Origin: Cladocopium goreaui
Lineage: Eukaryota; Sar; Dinophyceae; Suessiales; Symbiodiniaceae
Reading direction: 5' to 3'
Length of the DNA: 64,000 nt
Assembly (NCBI GenBank): GCA_947184155.2
Contig: CAMXCT020001486.1
Location: forward strand, 83,501 to 147,500
Shown: positions 54,371 to 64,000 of the stretch, one piece after another
How the letters are laid out: every line of letters starts with the position of its first letter
How positions within the stretch are numbered: position 1 is the stretch's first letter
The notes under the pieces: model-generated
Told to the model about the DNA's origin: nothing
Database searches by the model: none
Seen by the model: the letters and a program-made list of their open reading frames with translations, nothing else
Made by a program: the position numbers and the translations under genes

Positions 54371-57300
54371 TCTGTTTTTTTCAACTGTTAGGCATAGGCA
54401 ATTCTTATGCGCCTGTGAATTCATTGGATTCATGGCCAGGCTGGAGAGACCCTCTGTCAGCGAGGCAGACCTAAAGGCATCCTTTACGACTCGAACAGAA
54501 GTTGTACGGTTGATACGTTGATACGTTCTGAAACAAAACAGTTTCAGATCCAGTTTCAAAGAAACATGCCAGACTTGTCAGTGAGATGGCATCAAGGCTT
54601 TAGTCACAGGATCCAGAACGAACCAACAATGTGTCAAACTTGCTTGACTTGCACCCACTAAACTGGATACGTGCGCAACTGCAGACATTGAACTAATCGC
54701 AACCCCAGGTAGTCGCAACAACTAGTTTTCCACACCTGGAACAGGGGCGAGTTGACCAATATCTAATATGATTGATGGCAGCGGTGATTTAGAATTGAAA
54801 CATAGTGTACAACCGCCTCCATAAACTGAGCACAAGTGTCATGTGATCAGCGTGACACAGTTGAGATATACTTTCTCGAATTGTATGATGAGACCCTAGC
54901 CGCCATGGCAATTCGTGCAAGAGCTGGAGCTCGTGTCAAGGAGCCAGACTTGACACATCTTCACACATAAGCAAGGCCACATGGCCAAATGACTGTTTGC
55001 CAATGCTTGCCACTCGTCTAGCCAGTCCTTGATCTGTCGCTTGCTTCGCATGCGTGCTCCCAGCGCAAGGAGTGCTCTGGCGAATTCGAGGTTCAGAACT
55101 TTGCAGTCACATGCGCAGTGGCCTTGGAAGCAGGTAGTATCTGCTTGAGTTTTGTGACTACAAAGAAGACAAGGACTTTTCATAGCTAGATCTTTTAACA
55201 ACGACAAACGGTTCAGTCCTCCAAAGGAACCGCATGCTTCTTGCCATCATTTCTGTCACTGGATCTAGACTTTTTTGAGCGCATCTGGTGGCAAGAATTG
55301 CTTTTAGATATCTAAATATTACTAAAGCAATACATAGCAATACTAAAGCTTCTGACAGATTCTGGACCTTGAAGACTTGACCTCCAGTCTGTTTAGACAT
55401 GGCGCAACGACACAGATGGACACCGTTTCTTGACGAGAGCGGAGGATGGCACGCAGTCCTGATTTGAGGCGACGACGAAGACTGTATCTGAGAACAAGCA
55501 GGCGCACTTTTTCGCTGTCATTGCCCTTCCAGTGGCTTCCATGCATCATGTAGTTTCTAACACAGGCTTCAGAGGACCTCAGAATTTTAGTAATGCAGCT
55601 CAGGCTACGGAACAAGACATTTTTGGGATGAAATCTATATGCTTCGGGCCAGCGAGGATTGCAGAGAAATTGTTTCTGGCCCGATTCTGGTGGCAGATGG
55701 CTGAGAGTGTGCGAACAGTTCATCGTCATTTCAGGACAAAGCTGGGATGAGATGATGAGACCATCACTGACATGGATGGGACAAGATGGGACAAGATGCG
55801 ACAAGATGGGACAAGCATGTTGCTCCTGAGGCCAAGCAGTATGCTTTCGGCATCGTTGTAGCATGGTCTGTTAAGCCAGATGGAACTGTTGAGGCCTCGA
55901 TTTTGGTCGCCTGGTACCATGGGTGAACCATGGTTGAGCTGGTTGAACCATGGTTGAAGCATGCTTGATATGTGTGTAGCATGCTTTTAGAATGTGTTAG
56001 ATGATACTGGTGGCTGATCACGTTCTGTTCCGAAACCGGCAGGAGAGCAAGAATCTGGGTGTGCACGTCAAGCGCCTGGACGACAACCCGGAGGTCACTT
56101 GGGTTGAAGTAGAACTGCTGGTACTGGAGCAATTATAGAAAGGAGCTACTAGAGTCTAGAGAGTTACTAGAGATAGTGCACACTATCCTTGCTGATTTGG
56201 TCAGGAGTGCAGCATCTCCCTGGAAATGACCGTCCTCAACCGGTTGAAAAACTGCAACATGTTCTTGTCAAGGACTCAACGACCTCAAAACCCTGGGGCA
56301 AGAGAGAGCATATCAAAGCCATCAAAGCTGCAAGGGATTTCGGGTCCTGAAGCCCTTGCCAAAGAAGATGGCTTGCTCAGGCACGATGGAACCTACCACG
56401 GGATATCGAGCCAGAAGGCCACAATGACAATTTTGATCAACGCAGCACGACGCAGCACGACGCAGCACACTAATCCGATCTACTCCGCAGTTGCGCACAG
56501 GCACGAGGCTGGTCACGCTCCTTTGACATGCCTGACAGTCGACGCCATGATGGTGTAAAGGCGTCGCTGTTTCATTCAAGCGGTGATGCTGGTGCAAAGA
56601 TATGGCACCGTATGGGCAATTCAATCCCATTTTTTCTACCCTAAAGTTGCTCATGACTCATGACTGACTGCTTGCAACCATGCGAGGGCTTGCCGTTATC
56701 AGAAGTCTTTGACCACCAGGCAGGACGGTTCCAGCAAAGACCCGTGCAGCATTCATCCATGACTTGTGATGGGAATGGCCGAGATATTTCAAATCATTTC
56801 AACCCACTGAGAGGAATCCAGAGGACATTGGTGTGGTGTGGCGTATACTTGCGTTCCTTCTGCTTGAGCTTCCGGCATTGCAGAGGCTGGATGGCTCCAC
56901 AGCGGGTCTCTGCGTGTCCTTGCGAAGTTGTCTGTCTGGGTCCCAAAACGTACCACCCGCATGCTTGACATGCGCGAAGAACCCATTTCCATCCATTTCC
57001 AATATGTTTGTTGAGGTTGACGCGAGCATGGAAATTGCCTGAGGCAATGTTAAGTTTAACACCCCTGGCCATTTGCGAATACAAACCCCGCAGAAGAATC
57101 CTGCCCTTCGAATCAAACAAGCTGACTTGGCTCTTCCCCTGACCGCTTTGCAGTCTGAGGTGGTTGTCAGCTTCGATACCGCGGTGGTTGCTTCTAGCGA
57201 GGCTTGTGGGATGCTTGCGAGACTGCAGACTACCTTCTGTGGATGGGTAGCTGCGGGTAGCTTTTGATTCCTGTAGATAGAATATGATAGAATCATGTCC

Positions 57301-57852
57301 AGTTCCAACAACGGCTGGTAAAGTGATTGGGGATTTTCCGTAGCATCGATTTAGCTTGTACTTTGGCATCGACAAGCAGCATCTTTAACCATAGCAATCT
57401 TTGACTGTTTGCTCAAAAATTTGGTAGATTACACGGTTACAGACGGTTGCACACCCTTTGCTGGCAGCAAGCTTGTTTAAATGAGCAGTTATGACAAGCA
57501 GGATTCTTTAAGAACTCTTGTTGTCAGCAACCTTTGAAGGACTTGCTCTTTTGTAATTAGGGGAACTTGATCTACAACATGCTGTCACTAGTATACCACT
57601 GCAGCTGCTGCATTGTACACCACAATTAGTAGCCTTCAGATGGTATTGCGATATTGCCTCAAAGTTTGCTTCAAACAGCTGATGTGCAGCCCATGCTTCA
57701 GGCAAGTGGCCAGCAAGAGGTTTGCGAGTCCTTGCAGGCTAGAGTCCGGCTAGAATCTGGAGCGTTTCGGAGAGTAACAGATGCAATACCCGCGGTTGGA
57801 GCTGCAAGTGTCGGTGACGATCAAGTGACAGGGCTTGTTGCAAAGCGGAAAT
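54371..57852. other. unassigned, mixed coding-like signals
   Basis: The best island is plus-strand 56010-56138, where VADHVLFRNRQESKNLGVHV and the following NPEVTWVEVELLVL have coding-like codon use and a possible CAG acceptor at 56040-56042. Minus-strand ORFs 54896-55207 (Cys-rich, CLLCSHKTQ...CACDC) and 56794-57375 (193 aa, WKWVLRACQACGWYVLG) could be real but match nothing I know. Short repeats: ATGGGACAAG (10 bp) at 55774-55814 and CGCAGCACGA (10 bp) at 56442-56466. Confidence 0.3.
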
Positions 57853-59825
57853 ATGGCGGATGTTGTGCTCAAGGCGCATTGATCGATCGACTTGTGCTTG
57901 AATGAAGAACCGGAAAAACACTTGTCAAATGTTTGGAGTTTGGTGGCTCCATTCTTGTGCAAGCTGCATGTAAGTCTTCTCAGAGCACACACACACATAC
58001 CAGAGATTCGGCATGATTCATCGCAAGGTAGGCAACGAAGTCATCCAAGCTCATTCAATAATTCTCGCAGCGCGCTCCCCTGTTTTCGAGCGCATGTTCT
58101 CTTGCAAGGGGCTTAGATGCAGTGCATCAGCAGAAGCTTGTACCGCAGAGAGAGAGAGAGAGATCAAGCTTGAGTTTGGCAGAACAACACGCCAGACATT
58201 GAGCCGCTAGTGCCTCATGTGCTGGGGATGAAGAATCAAGAACATGCACGATACCACCAGTGGCTAGTTGACCTTGTGGTATTCAAGGCAACGCATTAGA
58301 AACTTTTGCGAAGAAGCTCAAAAGCTTTCAAGATTTTCAAAAGCGAAGATCCAAGGTCCTATGAAAGAGAAACAGGAGAAAGAGGTGCACATCAAGGTCG
58401 CCACCATAGACTCCATGTGGACTCCATGTGGACTCCATGTGGACTCCATGTGGACTCCATGTGGACTCCATGTGGACTCCATGTGGACTCCATGTGGACT
58501 CCATATATCCTCGTTGCGTGTGGAGTTACTGCGTTAATTTCAGTGCTCACCATGGAACAAGGATCTGGAGGCGATCCCAGTCAAGGCCTTGGTCTGGAAC
58601 CCAGCTTTCGGCCGTGTCTGGAATATCTCCGGTTTCAAACCACTCAAACATGCTGGCACTGAAAGAACTGAAATCCTCCCAGTCCAACATGTTTCAGGTG
58701 AGGTACCTCTACACAGGAGTTGTGGATCAGGCTGCGCTGGACAGTGATGAACTGGCAGTGAATTTGCTGGAGGCGAGGAAGTCCATATAGCAAGATATCA
58801 GACAACTTCTGACTTGTCTTCAACTTGTCTTCAACTTGTCTTCAACTTGTCTTCCTTGAAGCACGGTAAATCTCCTTGAAGATCATGTACTGTACATGAC
58901 ATGACATGAATGACATGTATCATTCTCCAGAATCCCTTCTCTTGCCAGCCACGTCGTTGCCGTCGTTCAGCTTTGGGAGAACTTTGGGTCTCTGGATCCT
59001 TGGCTGTTTGGAGGCTGCACATCGTTATGAAGTGCCTGGCCTGGTTGAGCGCTGTGTGCAGGCAAAGATACTGTAGCTATCTGGAGCTGTTGTCCAAGAT
59101 TTGCCAGCTTATCTTGAGGGAATGCATGCATGCTGTGACACATTGTGACACATGCATTGTTCACTGTTGACCTTTGATTATTTGGATTGCTTCAGATGAT
59201 TGTCGGGCGCTTCAAAGTGGAGACCGTGGCAGAGCGTTTAGAGATGGCAGATTTAATTGGAAGCAAGTACTTCAAGGCAGCGCTAGTAGAGTCCAGTCGT
59301 GTTAGACAAACCTGGAAGACATTGAAGATCTTACAAGATTTGAATGGTCTCAATGGTCTCCATTTCTTCTCAAATCTGAATACTCAAAGTGCATTCCTCT
59401 TCTGGAGCGGATGCAGGCTCAATGCTTGGAATTCATCCAAGCGCATTTGGCAGAGGTTCAGGCCACAGACGCCATTGGCTTAGCATGAATTACACAAAAA
59501 CCTGAGAGTACATGCTTGTGAAGACAGCAAAGAATCTGTCACAGTTAAGAACATCATTGTCAAATTGTATGCCGTTGGTCTCATTTTTGTTTACCATGCC
59601 GGACCGTCAATTAAGGCTTACAGTCGCCTGGTGGAGCGAAGGCCTGCGCTACTACGAGACATCATAGAGGCCGGCGGTACTGAAACACGATGCACAGCTG
59701 CACAATGGCAGTGCCTTCACTTTGCTCATTTTTGTGTCTGTCACGATGTGTGCAAATATGTGCAAATCATTGTACTCTACATCAGAAACTCTCAGAAAGA
59801 CAGCTTTTTTTGTTGGAGAGTATGA
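57853..59825 (+). CDS. BTB/POZ-BACK domain protein, about nine small exons
   Basis: Speckle-type BTB adaptor-like protein, probably dimeric and Cullin-3 linked (family knowledge). Exons in order: 57853-57873 (MADVVLK), 58028-58108 (VGNEVIQAHSIILAARSPVF), ~58355-58396 (MKEKQEKEVHIK), 58562-58591 (DLEAIPVKAL), 58698-58772 (VRYLYTGVVDQ...), 59014-59061 (AAHRYEVPGLVERCVQ), 59196-59276 (FKVETVAERLEMADLIGSKY), 59417-~59482 (AQCLEFIQAHLAEVQATD), 59616 on (LVERRPALLRDIIEAGG). Together they give a complete BTB fold and the start of BACK. Donors are mainly GC (after exons 1, 5, 6, 7); exons 3 and 4 use GT. The exon 2/3 junction is unclear because no standard donor gives an open frame. An AG lies 8 bases before the ATG (CAAAG/cggaaat). 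No MATH or Kelch part was seen. The last exon may stop at 59823-59825 or be spliced on. Confidence 0.8.
58408..58507 (+). repeat. 12-bp minisatellite inside a BTB-gene intron
   Basis: About eight units of GACTCCATGTGG in the intron between the MKEKQEKEVHIK exon and the DLEAIPVKAL exon. ORFs reading MWTPCGLHVDS are artefacts. Confidence 0.93.
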
Positions 59826-59948
59826 GAACCGCCTGTCAGTCAACAGACAGCAACGTAGGAGATGGACAGAGATTGCACTTTGTAAACGCCAACTTCCAAT
59901 AACTTTTGATCCTTTTTGCAAACCTTGCTTTGTTGAAAATGACACGAG

Positions 59949-62012
59949 AAATGCCAAAGAGAATGCCAAAGAGAATGCCAAAGAGAATTCCAAAGAGAAT
60001 TCCAAAGAGAATGCCAAACAGAATGCCAAAGAGAATGCCAAATGCCGAAGAGAATGCCAAAGAGAATGCCAAAGAGAATGCCAAAGAGAATGTCGAAAAG
60101 AAATGGCAAGGAGAATGCCAAACAGAATACCAAAGAGAATGCCAAAGAGAATGCCAAAGAGAATGCCGAAGAGAATGCCAAAGAGAATGCCAAAGAGAAT
60201 GCCAAAGAGAATGCCAAAGAGAATGCCAAAGAGAATGCCAAAGAGAATGCCAAAGAGAATGCCAAAGAGAATGCCGAAGAGAATGCCAAAGAGAATGCCA
60301 AACAGAATACCAAAGAGACTGCCAAAGAGAATGCCAAAGAGAATGCCGAAGAGAATGCCAAAGAGAATGCCAAAGAGAATGCCAAAGAGAATGCCAAAGA
60401 GAATGCCGAATGCCGAAGAGAATGCCAAAGAGAATGCCGAATGCCAAAGAGAATGCCGAATGCCAAAGAGAATGCCGAATGCCGAAGAGAATGCCAAAGA
60501 TAATGCCGAATGCCAAAGAGAATGCCAAAGAGAATGCCGAAGAGAATGCCAAAGAGAATGCCGAATGCCGAAGAGAATGCCGAATGCCAAAGAGAATGCC
60601 AAAGAGAATGCCAAAGAGAATGCCGAATGCCGAAGAGAATGCCAAAGAGAATGCCGAATGCCAAAGAGAATGCCAAAGAGAATGCCAAAGAGAATGCCAA
60701 AGAGAATGCCGAAGAGAATGCCAAAGAGAATGCCAAAGAGAATGCCAAAGAGAATGCCGAAGAGAATGCCAAAGAGAATGCCAAAGAGAATGCCAAAGAG
60801 AATGCCCAATGCCAAAGAGAATGCCAAAGAGAATGCCGAAGAGAATGCCAAAGAGAATGCCTTAAAGAGAATGCCAAAGAGAATGCCGAATGCCGACGAG
60901 AATGCCGAAGAGAATGCCAAAGAGAATGCCAAAGAGAATGCCAAAGAGAATGCCAAAGAGAATGCCGAATGCCAAAGAGAATGCCGAATGCGAAGAGAAT
61001 GCCAAAGAGAATGCCGAATGCCAAAGAGAATGCCAAAGAGAGTATCGAATGCCGAAGAGAATGCCGAATGCCAAAGAGAATGCCAAAGAGAATGCCGAAT
61101 GCCGAAGAGAATGCCAAAGAGAATGCCACAGAGAATGCCAAAGTGAATGCCGAATGCCGAAGAGAATGCCAAAGAGAATGCCAAAGAGAATGCCGAATGC
61201 CAAAGAGAATGCCAAAGAGAACGCCGAATGCCAAAGAGAACGCCGAATGCCAAAGAGAATGCCAAAGAGAATGCCAAAGAGAATGCCGAATGCCAAAGAG
61301 AATGCCGAAGAGAATGCCGAATGCCGAAGAGAATGCCGAATGCCAAAGAGAATGCCAAAGAGAATGCCGAATGCCGAAGAGAATGCCAAAGAGAATGCCA
61401 AAGAGAATGCCAAAGAGAATGCCAAAGAGAATGCCGAATGCCAAAGAGAATGCCGAATGCCGAAGAGAATGCCAAAGAGAATGCCACAGAGAATGCCACA
61501 GAGAATGCCGAATGCCAAAGTGAATGCAGAATGCCGAAGAGAATGCCAAAGAGAATGCCAAAGAGAATGCCGAATGCCAAAGAGAATGCCAAAGAGAATG
61601 CCAAAGAGAATGCCGATTGCCGAAGAGAATGCCAAAGAGAATGCCGAATGCCAAAGAGAATGCCGAATGCCAAAGAGAATGCAAAGAGAATGCCAAAGAG
61701 AATGCCGAATGCCGAAGAGAATGCCAAAGAGAATGCCGAATGCCGAAGAGAATGCCAAAGAGAATGCCGAATGCCAAAGAGAATGCCAAAGAGAATGCCA
61801 AAGAGAATGCCGAAGAGAATGCCAAAGAGAATGCCAAAGAGAATGCCGAATGCTAAAGAGAATGCCGAATGCCAAAGAGAATGCCAAAGAGAATGCCAAA
61901 GAGAATGCCGAATGCCAAAGAGAATGCCAAAGAGAATGCCGAATGCCAAAGAGAATGTCAGAGAGAATGCCGAATGCCAAAGAGAATGCCGAATGCCCAA
62001 AGAGAATGCCAA
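59949..62012. repeat. 2.1-kb satellite, 12-bp unit AATGCCAAAGAG
   Basis: Units AATGCCAAAGAG and AATGCCGAAGAG, mixed in the second half with a 7-base partial unit AATGCCG that shifts the frame. All six frames of the pure unit are open (NAKE, MPKR, CQRE; LFGI, SLAF, LWHS), which creates ORFs of up to 786 codons on the minus strand and 474 on the plus strand. I do not call these genes. It ends 24 bp before a candidate start codon at 62037. Confidence 0.95.
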
Positions 62013-62036
62013 CCGGGACTCTTGATGACGTAGGTC

Positions 62037-62524
62037 ATGGCACCACCAGCCAAGAAGCAGCGACGCCTCAAGGGTGCAGCTTCCCGGTGAAGCCGCCGAG
62101 GCCGACGCCTCGTGAACTTTCCAAGCATCGATTTATGACATGTACTCATTTATGCATGTGAGCGCTCATGTGCACCAACAAAAATCAAGAGATGATATCT
62201 TATATATGAATAGATATGAATATATTATATATATATTATATGTTATATTATGTATATATATATTTACATACATACATATATATATATGAATATGATGCAT
62301 TTTGCACTCGAATACGTCATAATTGTGTGGCATCTTTTCCCCATGATTTCAGGGGATTGAACGGACATCAGAGAGCCATGCAAGAAAGTGTTCTAGAAGT
62401 AGCCCTGCCTCCAAAAAACCCACCTCTCCGGTCTCCCTTTGCATCCAACGATTTCAATGGAAAGACGGGAAGAACCTGTCCGGCAATGGAAAGTGCTGCC
62501 CTTGTTAGTTGCCTTGCAGCTTGA
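62037..62524 (+). CDS. possible two-exon gene 5' end next to the satellite
   Basis: ATG at 62037 reads MAPPAKKQRRLKGAAS, a basic nuclear-localisation-like start, then CCCG/gtgaag gives a GT donor at 62087. An acceptor TTTCAG before 62353 continues in phase with GLNGHQRAMQESVLEVALPP to a TGA at 62522-62524. A GTAG three bases before the ATG resembles the trans-splicing context of the eL42 genes. No family recognised; further exons are possible. Support is only splice signals and composition. Confidence 0.25.
62190..62292. repeat. AT microsatellite
   Basis: Interrupted (TA)n with CATA and GAATA words, lying in the candidate intron of the preceding entry. Confidence 0.85.
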
Positions 62525-63555
62525 CCGACACACATAGTTCTTTGACAGCCTGCCTGGTCAGTGCTTTTCGTTTTGAGTTCACTTTGTTTAAATTTACTGT
62601 ATGTGCATTTTGAGCCACTTTTCCGTTCTGAGATCGTCTTAAGTAGCACAACCAGATGTCAGGCAAACTTGAAGTGCAATGCAGGATAATTTGATGGCCC
62701 GTTGCACTTATGCAGCTGGTTCTTTGACAAGCGACCAAAGTCGTTGCACGGAGCCGCCAAATCTCTTGTTTCAGGTTTGAAAGAGCGTTAAAAACTCAGC
62801 CCGAACTTACAACGACATGACATAGGTGGATAGACGAAGTCAAGTTCATACTGTGAGGCGGTTGCCCTGAGGCCTTGCCTCTTGCAGAATCAACGCGTTT
62901 GGGGTCATTTCAGCTACAGATTTCCGAATGCAAAACAAATTAGTTGCATGGGCTGAAGTGCAAATGTGATTTCGAACAGCGATTCAGTCCTATGGTCAAA
63001 AGAGGGCGCCTGCATCCGCAGCACCGAGCTGTCAAAGGCTTCAAGGCTTCAATGATGTCCACGGCTATGAATTTGTAAAACTGATCATGTTGAAGCATGT
63101 TGAACTCAAATGACTCGAATACAAAAGCTAATCAGGTCAGTTGGATTGAGAAATACCTAGCTTTTTTCCCCGTTGCTGAGATTCGGATGGTCAGGAACGG
63201 GAGCGCCTGCGGATCCTTGCGGAGGAATTTCGCCGAAATTTCATGTACTTCGAAATACATTGAAATACTTTGCATTCGACCTTTGGTTGGGGTTTTGCAA
63301 TGTCTTGGCTTGCAAGACTTATCCGTTTCATTCCGTTTCTGACTTTTCCTGAAAGCATTTTGAGTTGCCATTATGAATCATTTTGAATCATTGTTGAAAC
63401 CGATGCATACGCTGCTATCGTATGCTATTGCCCTGTCCCAGCTTCGAGCTGAAGAGCTGGGTGCAGCAGAGGCACTTGATTCAGTCATTGGAGTTTCGAG
63501 TGCACATTTTTGCCACGGCGCAGCGCCAAATTTAGCACTTTTCTTTTTCATTCTT
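62525..63555. other. no gene recognised
   Basis: Unique sequence upstream of the spliced-leader relict. A plus-strand ORF at 63097-63342 and overlapping minus ORFs have no recognisable content. It presumably contains the flank into which the RPN9 retrocopy was inserted, and its present promoter. Confidence 0.4.
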
Positions 63556-63585
63556 CCATTTTGGCTCAAGGCCTTTCGGCTCAAG
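63556..63585 (+). other. relict dinoflagellate spliced-leader sequence, two tandem pieces
   Basis: CCATTTTGGCTCAAG at 63556-63570 equals the 3' 15 bases of the conserved dinoflagellate spliced leader. GCCTTTCGGCTCAAG at 63571-63585 is a degenerate second copy (12 of 15). Genomic SL relicts arise when a trans-spliced mRNA is reverse-transcribed and re-inserted; two in a row suggest two rounds. A new acceptor (GCGCAG at 63601-63606) lies between the relict and the RPN9 start codon. Confidence 0.8.
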
Positions 63586-63617
63586 GAAACGATTTCTCTC
63601 GCGCAGATCGAGGCGCC

Positions 63618-64000
63618 ATGGAGGTCGATCCGGGTGCAGCGCTGGAAGCGCAGCGCAAGGCTCATCCAGAGTTGGGTGAGCAGCTGGACAAGATGCAGAA
63701 GTACATGACTACCAAGCTGTACCACCAATTGACACAAACTCTCTTGGAGTATTTGGTGAGTCCACCCTTCACAAGTCCAGCAGCAGCCGATGAGCTAAAG
63801 GGCTTCTTCGACAGCTTCATCAAGGGCTTTGATTCCAAGTTTGACAAAGTGCGATGGGTGCAGATCCTTTCGATCATTGCGAAACCCCAGACGCCTGCAG
63901 TAGCCCTCGATCTCATTGCGCCCTTTGAGGAAGCCATGTCTGGCAGCCGAGATGCCAAGTTTCTGTGGCAGACCTTGAAGGGGGAAAAGCTCACTCTATC
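63618..64000 (+). CDS. RPN9: 26S proteasome lid subunit RPN9/PSMD13, 5' part, runs off the window
   Basis: An open frame from ATG 63618 to the last base (127 codons), with no intron so far. It encodes the helical N-terminal region of RPN9: ELGEQLDKMQKYMTTKLYHQ, LTQTLLEYL, then LKGFFDSFIKGFDSKFDKVR and PQTPAVALDLIAPFEEAM and KFLWQTLKGEKLTL. This aligns in order with animal PSMD13 (LEELYTKKLWHQLT, then IKLYENFISEFEHRV, then DPNVALTFLEK). RPN9 is a PCI-domain component of the 19S regulatory particle lid; the PCI domain itself lies beyond the window. The start is the first ATG after the SL relict and acceptor, in the context GCGCCATGG. The lack of introns, in contrast to eL42 and the BTB gene nearby, and the upstream SL relict indicate a retroposed mRNA. 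Confidence 0.82.
   Translation, partial: MEVDPGAALEAQRKAHPELGEQLDKMQKYMTTKLYHQLTQTLLEYLVSPPFTSPAAADELKGFFDSFIKGFDSKFDKVRWVQILSIIAKPQTPAVALDLIAPFEEAMSGSRDAKFLWQTLKGEKLTL

Noticed and set aside
59652..62012. 786-codon minus-strand ORF and 474-, 423- and 337-codon plus-strand ORFs
   Set aside because: They are translations of the 12-bp satellite AATGCCAAAGAG, open in all six frames because the unit has no stop and is a multiple of three.

Overview
The window looks like nuclear DNA of a dinoflagellate, most likely of the Symbiodiniaceae. The evidence: (i) host genes are cut into very short exons whose introns mostly start with GC and end with AG, with AAG/G or CAG/G at the junctions; (ii) a relict of the dinoflagellate spliced leader, with a second degenerate copy behind it, lies just upstream of an intronless gene; (iii) a 13-kb Ty1/copia retrotransposon with dinoflagellate-type extra domains is present; (iv) host coding density is very low and 9-12-bp minisatellites are everywhere. 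The genus call rests on recollection of repeat families and is not proven.

Layout. 1-0.9 kb: AT-rich palindromic repeats and a ~60-bp minisatellite. 1.06-7.65 kb: minus-strand, frame-broken ORFs that look like one decayed repeated element. 8.2-24.3 kb: scattered plus-strand exons encoding a repeated module (LLxEL...EDYFDE...GTWDM). Into an AT microsatellite between two of these modules a young Ty1/copia element of exactly 13,000 bp (10426-23425) has inserted. It has 345-bp LTRs differing at two sites, an ATATA target duplication, a PBS, a polypurine tract and four ORFs. ORF1 ends in a HAD-phosphatase-like domain. ORF3 carries CCHC and CCCH zinc motifs, protease, integrase, a methyltransferase-like insert, RT and RNase H. 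A small hairpin, GTCGC-loop-GCGAC, recurs ten times along the element.

24.3-41.9 kb: mostly gene-poor, with a 901-bp terminal-inverted-repeat element (29552-30452), GC-rich palindromes, a dispersed GTGGCAGGCG repeat and many short tandem repeats. 41.99-44.60 kb: two tandem copies of ribosomal protein eL42 (RPL44/RPL36A), each with six exons and five GC-AG introns. 49.1-54.4 kb: a 3.1-kb 12-bp satellite joined directly to a 2.1-kb 11-bp satellite. 57.85-59.8 kb: a BTB/POZ-BACK protein gene in about nine small exons. 59.95-62.01 kb: another 12-bp satellite, open in all six frames but not a gene. 63.56 kb to the end: spliced-leader relict followed by the 5' part of the proteasome lid subunit RPN9/PSMD13, which runs off the window.

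The host genes shown (ribosome, proteasome, BTB adaptor) are housekeeping or regulatory and do not form an operon. All assigned host exons except the minus-strand decayed element are on the plus strand. Most long ORFs outside the retrotransposon are satellite artefacts.
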